Below are positions 60,959 through 64,000 of a stretch of 64,000 nucleotides of DNA, piece after piece; position 1 is the stretch's first letter; each line of letters starts with the position of its first letter. Source of the DNA: Eisenbergiella porci (GTDB lineage Bacteria; Bacillota; Clostridia; Lachnospirales; Lachnospiraceae). The notes beneath the pieces were generated by a model, which searched no databases, was not told the origin of the DNA, and was given only the letters and a program-made list of their open reading frames with translations. The stretch lies in assembly GCF_009696275.1 (NCBI RefSeq), contig NZ_VUMI01000010.1, forward strand, positions 1-64,000. Reading direction: 5' to 3'. Made by a program: the position numbers and the translations under genes.

Positions 60959-61315
60959 ATATAATCCCCCTATATTAATAATTATGGCATAAGAATAGCA
61001 AAATTTCTGAAAAAACTCCATAGTGGTACAGTAAATGAAGCATAATGTGCAAAGAAAAGTGCCAATATGGATATAGGTTGTAAGAAGTCATGACATATTG
61101 TCAGTAAACTAATAAAAAAACGCTTTCAGAACATTCTGTTTGTATATTTTCTGTTGGGGTATCCGATAGTTTCCCATAATGTTTTCGTAAAACGGCCGGG
61201 ACTGGAAAAACCGCAGTTTCAGCATATTTCCGTTTCCTGCTGGAAATATTAAATACGAAAGCTTCTGCTTTTTAAAGCAGAGGCATGCGGACAATGTCCG
61301 GGAAAGGACACAAAC
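60959..61315. other. divergent intergenic region, DUF4091 / HAD
   Basis: 357 bases with no convincing gene. I see TCTGCTTTT pairing with AAAGCAGA (61264-61281) shortly before the HAD ribosome binding site, and several AT-rich tracts. Promoters on either strand could not be placed confidently. Confidence 0.4.
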
Positions 61316-62173
61316 ATGCATCTCACCTCCAAACATTCCCATCTCATCTGTGTAGATTCCGACGGCTGTGCTATGGATACCATGGATATCAAGCATTTTC
61401 GGTGCTTCGGGCCTGCTATGGTGGAAGAGTGGTCCCTTACCCCCTGGCAGGAGGAAATCCTTCAACGCTGGAACAACACGAATCTGTATTCCATGACCCG
61501 TGGAATCAACCGTTTCCAGGGGCTTTCGATAGCCCTGGAGGAAGCGGACCGCAGCTATCGGCATATTCCCGGAATTGACAGGCTGCTTTCATGGACCGCT
61601 TCTTCACACGAGCTTTCCAACAGGGCGCTGGAAAAGGAAATCGCGGACAGCAGGGGAAAAGAAGACCAGAAAGAAATTCAAATACTGGAAAAAGCACTTT
61701 CCTGGTCGCGAAAGGTAAACGAACAGATTGCAGCCCTGCCTCTGGACGAGCTTCAGCCCTTTCCCGGAGTAAAGGAAGCGCTGGAGGCGGCTCACAGGGA
61801 AGCGGATATTGCCGTCGTATCTTCTGCCAACAAAAAAGCGGTGGAGGTAGAATGGCAGCGCTGCGGGCTTGCCACCATGACGGATGTCCTCCTCACGCAG
61901 GATGACGGTTCCAAAGCCTTCTGTATCGGCGAACTCATAAAAAAAGGATATTTTCCGGAAAATGTCCTGATGCTGGGAGATGCCCCCGGGGACGAAAAAG
62001 CGGCCCTGGCAAACAACGTACTTTTTTACCCTGTTCTTGTAAAACAGGAAACGGCCAGCTGGGAACGCTTTCGCACGCAGGCGCTGCCCAAATTCCTGCA
62101 GGGGAGCTATGCCGGGACGTACCAGGAAGAACTGACAGACCTGTTTCATGACAATCTGAAAGGCAAAGCATAA
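61316..62173 (+). CDS. HAD-superfamily hydrolase
   Basis: A 285-residue HAD phosphatase-like protein. Motif I reads ICVDSDGCAMDTMD near 10-23, with the nucleophile Asp and the +2 Asp. A helical cap lies at about 30-140. Motif II is in IAVVSSANKKAV near 163, and motif IV is VLMLGDAPGDEKAA near 218-231. The unusual substitution of Ser between the two Asp is seen directly. AAAGGACA precedes the ATG. The GH3 gene follows 56 bases downstream, so it may dephosphorylate a sugar phosphate from the same pathway. Confidence 0.85.
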   Translation: MHLTSKHSHLICVDSDGCAMDTMDIKHFRCFGPAMVEEWSLTPWQEEILQRWNNTNLYSMTRGINRFQGLSIALEEADRSYRHIPGIDRLLSWTASSHELSNRALEKEIADSRGKEDQKEIQILEKALSWSRKVNEQIAALPLDELQPFPGVKEALEAAHREADIAVVSSANKKAVEVEWQRCGLATMTDVLLTQDDGSKAFCIGELIKKGYFPENVLMLGDAPGDEKAALANNVLFYPVLVKQETASWERFRTQALPKFLQGSYAGTYQEELTDLFHDNLKGKA

Positions 62174-62185
62174 TATGGAAAGGAT

Positions 62186-62195
62186 GTAACTGTGA
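62186..62195 (+). repeat. GTAACTGTGA intergenic motif, copy 5
   Basis: Lies between the HAD and GH3 genes, 34 bases before the GH3 start and in its direction. It is followed by a partly complementary CGCAGTTATG. Confidence 0.55.
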
Positions 62196-62229
62196 AATTG
62201 CTGCGCAGTTATGAAAGGATAAAGGAAAC

Positions 62230-63930
62230 ATGGTAAATTTGAAAGAAAAACCCTTCTACCTGAAAGAGGAAGATATTAAATGGGTGGAGGAAACCATAGC
62301 CGGCATGACCACAGAGGAAAAAATCGGCCAGCTGTTTGTATATATGGTAACCAACCGCGATCCAGCAGTCATGAAATCGGTTCTTGACCGTTTCCATGTG
62401 GGAGCAATCCGTTATCACAATGCGCCTAAGGAAGAACTGTATGAACAGAACCGGATACTTCAGGAAAATACCAAAATTCCTCTTTTAATAGCCTCTAACT
62501 GTGAAGCCGGAGGAAACGGCGGAATTGAGGGCGGGACCGCTGTTGCCAACGGAGCTGCGGTCGCCGCAGCGGATTCTGAGGAAATGGCCTATGAAATGTC
62601 CTGTGTAGGCGCTTCCGAATCCGCCGCCGTGGGCTGCAACTGGAATTTTGCCCCGGTTGTGGATCTGCTTTTTAACTGGAGAAATACCATTGTGCAGACA
62701 AGGGCCTTCAATGACAATCCGGAGGATACCATACGCTATGCAAAGGCTTTTATGCGCGGCGCAAAGGAAAAAGGCTTCGCTACCTGCTGCAAGCATTTTC
62801 CCGGAGATGGGACGGAAGAGAACGATCAGCATCTGCTTATGGGTATCAATGATCTTTCCTGTACGCAATGGGACAATACCTTCGGCAGAGTATACCAGGA
62901 ACTGATAGACGACGGTGTAATGACCATTATGGCAGGCCACATTGCCCTGCCTTCCTACCAAAGGGAACTCCATCCCGGCCTGAAAAATGAAGAGATTTTA
63001 CCGGCCACACTGTCGCCTGAGCTTATTACCGGGCTTTTAAAGGAAAAAATGCAGTTCCATGGCCTGGTGGTAACAGATGCGTCCCATATGATAGGCATGT
63101 TCGCCGCCATGCCGAGAAAGGAACAGGTGCCGAGGGCAATTGCCGCAGGCTGTGACTGCTTCCTCTTTTTTAATGATCCCGAAGAAGACTTCGGCTATAT
63201 GCTGGAGGGCTATCGCAGCGGTATCATCACGGAAGAAAGGCTGAAGGATGCTCTTTACAGGATCCTGGGCGTAAAAGCAGCCATCGGCCTCCACCGTAAG
63301 CAGGCGGAAGGCACCCTTATGCCTCCCAGGGAAGCGCTGGAGGTTGTGGGCTGCAGGGAACACCGCTGGATAGCGAAAAAGGCTGCAGATCAATTCATTA
63401 CACTGGTAAAGGATACCCAAAGCATCCTCCCGCTGACCCCTGAAAAAAGCAGGCGGCTGAAACTTGTATTTATCGGCGGCGGAGAAGGCATGGTGGTGGC
63501 CGGCAAGCTGATCAAGGACAACAGTGAGGAAGTAAAAGAACAGCTGCTCCGCCTGCTACAGCAGCAGGGCTTCCAGGTGGATGCCCAGACGCCTCAGGGA
63601 AAAGGGAAAATGGAGGATTTCCAGGCAAAATACGATGCCTGCATTGTCGCCCTCCATGTGACAGGCTTTGCCCAGTATAATTCGATGCGTGTCAAATGGG
63701 CCTCACCTGCGGATCAGCCCTGGTATGTTTCACAGATCCCCACCATCTTTTTATCGCTTGGCTTTCCCAACCACCTCATTGATGTACCGATGGCCAGGAC
63801 CTATATCAACGCCTATTTTGATTCCGAAACAGTTATGGAAGCCGCGATAGAAAAGATTATGGGAAAATCAGAATTCAAAGGACGTTACCAGGAAAATGTA
63901 TTCTGCGGCAGGTGGGACACCAGGCTTTAG
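62230..63930 (+). CDS. glycoside hydrolase family 3 protein, NagZ-like
   Basis: A 566-residue GH3 enzyme with the N-terminal barrel and a shorter second domain. GMTTEEKIGQLF lies near 25-36. The catalytic loop CKHFPGDGTEENDQH near 187-201 supplies the His used as general acid in NagZ-type beta-N-acetylhexosaminidases. The nucleophile Asp is in LVVTDASHMIG near 283. There is no signal peptide. It ends 70 bases before the window edge. The KHFPG-D-G-x5-DQH form differs slightly from classical NagZ, so the substrate could be another amino sugar. Confidence 0.88.
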   Translation: MVNLKEKPFYLKEEDIKWVEETIAGMTTEEKIGQLFVYMVTNRDPAVMKSVLDRFHVGAIRYHNAPKEELYEQNRILQENTKIPLLIASNCEAGGNGGIEGGTAVANGAAVAAADSEEMAYEMSCVGASESAAVGCNWNFAPVVDLLFNWRNTIVQTRAFNDNPEDTIRYAKAFMRGAKEKGFATCCKHFPGDGTEENDQHLLMGINDLSCTQWDNTFGRVYQELIDDGVMTIMAGHIALPSYQRELHPGLKNEEILPATLSPELITGLLKEKMQFHGLVVTDASHMIGMFAAMPRKEQVPRAIAAGCDCFLFFNDPEEDFGYMLEGYRSGIITEERLKDALYRILGVKAAIGLHRKQAEGTLMPPREALEVVGCREHRWIAKKAADQFITLVKDTQSILPLTPEKSRRLKLVFIGGGEGMVVAGKLIKDNSEEVKEQLLRLLQQQGFQVDAQTPQGKGKMEDFQAKYDACIVALHVTGFAQYNSMRVKWASPADQPWYVSQIPTIFLSLGFPNHLIDVPMARTYINAYFDSETVMEAAIEKIMGKSEFKGRYQENVFCGRWDTRL

Positions 63931-64000
63931 AAAGCCCATTTTTGTACAGCTTTACAGTATGTAGGTTTGCAGCGAAGGAAAATCCGTCCTGAAAATGCAT

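Overview
The window looks like a chromosome segment of a Lachnospiraceae-type Firmicute (class Clostridia). The grounds are the rpsB-tsf and pyrH-frr-uppS-cdsA-dxr-rseP blocks, AGGAGG-type ribosome binding sites with some GTG and TTG starts, typical Firmicute promoters and stem-plus-T-run terminators, a two-subunit [4Fe-4S] L-serine dehydratase, KtrA/TrkH-type potassium uptake, a DUF6472 protein and many glycoside hydrolases. I see no rRNA, tRNA, CRISPR array, prophage or intact insertion sequence. Species cannot be named from the sequence alone.

Layout. 1-2.5 kb: rpsB and tsf with their signals, followed by a heavily folded intergenic element. 2.5-7.4 kb: an intact GH3 glycosidase, then a wrecked TetR / FAD-dehydrogenase / FGGY-kinase cassette. 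7.5-12 kb: sdaAB-sdaAA, a polysaccharide deacetylase and two DegV proteins. 12-17 kb: a traX remnant, two secondary transporters (AGCS, SLC13-like) on the minus strand, and a MATE exporter. 17-22 kb: a dead methyltransferase, a cupin fragment, an operon-like trio (AAA ATPase with PD-(D/E)XK-like end, small acidic protein, PHP phosphoesterase) and a dead ROK gene. 22-29 kb: a carbohydrate island with an acetyltransferase, two AraC regulators, GH31 and GH127. 29-34 kb: a secreted SGNH protein, trkA-trkH, an HPt protein and a collapsed REC/HD-GYP gene. 34-39 kb: pyrH, frr, uppS, cdsA, dxr, rseP (translation, undecaprenyl and MEP isoprenoid, phospholipid and site-2 protease functions). 39-51 kb: remnants of kptA and a CatB-type acetyltransferase, an aminotransferase with an attenuator-like leader, an AraC-clpP pair, an amidohydrolase, a nitroreductase, a split ThrE exporter, a PHP protein, a MraY-like transferase, lgt and a dipeptidase. 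51-57 kb: marR plus a heterodimeric ABC exporter, a LytTR/DUF3021 deletion scar and a frameshifted Ntn hydrolase. 57-64 kb: an SH3 membrane protein, a GlsB protein, and a second glycan group (DUF4091, HAD, GH3).

The strongest overall signal is gene decay by internal deletion. At least ten loci carry the start of one domain or gene fused to the end of the same or the neighbouring gene, or carry single indels or nonsense codons in otherwise good coding sequence. The core operons are intact. About 32 kb of accessory DNA separates tsf from pyrH, which are usually close in related genomes. Several recurrent short intergenic motifs and unassigned structured leaders are described in the findings.
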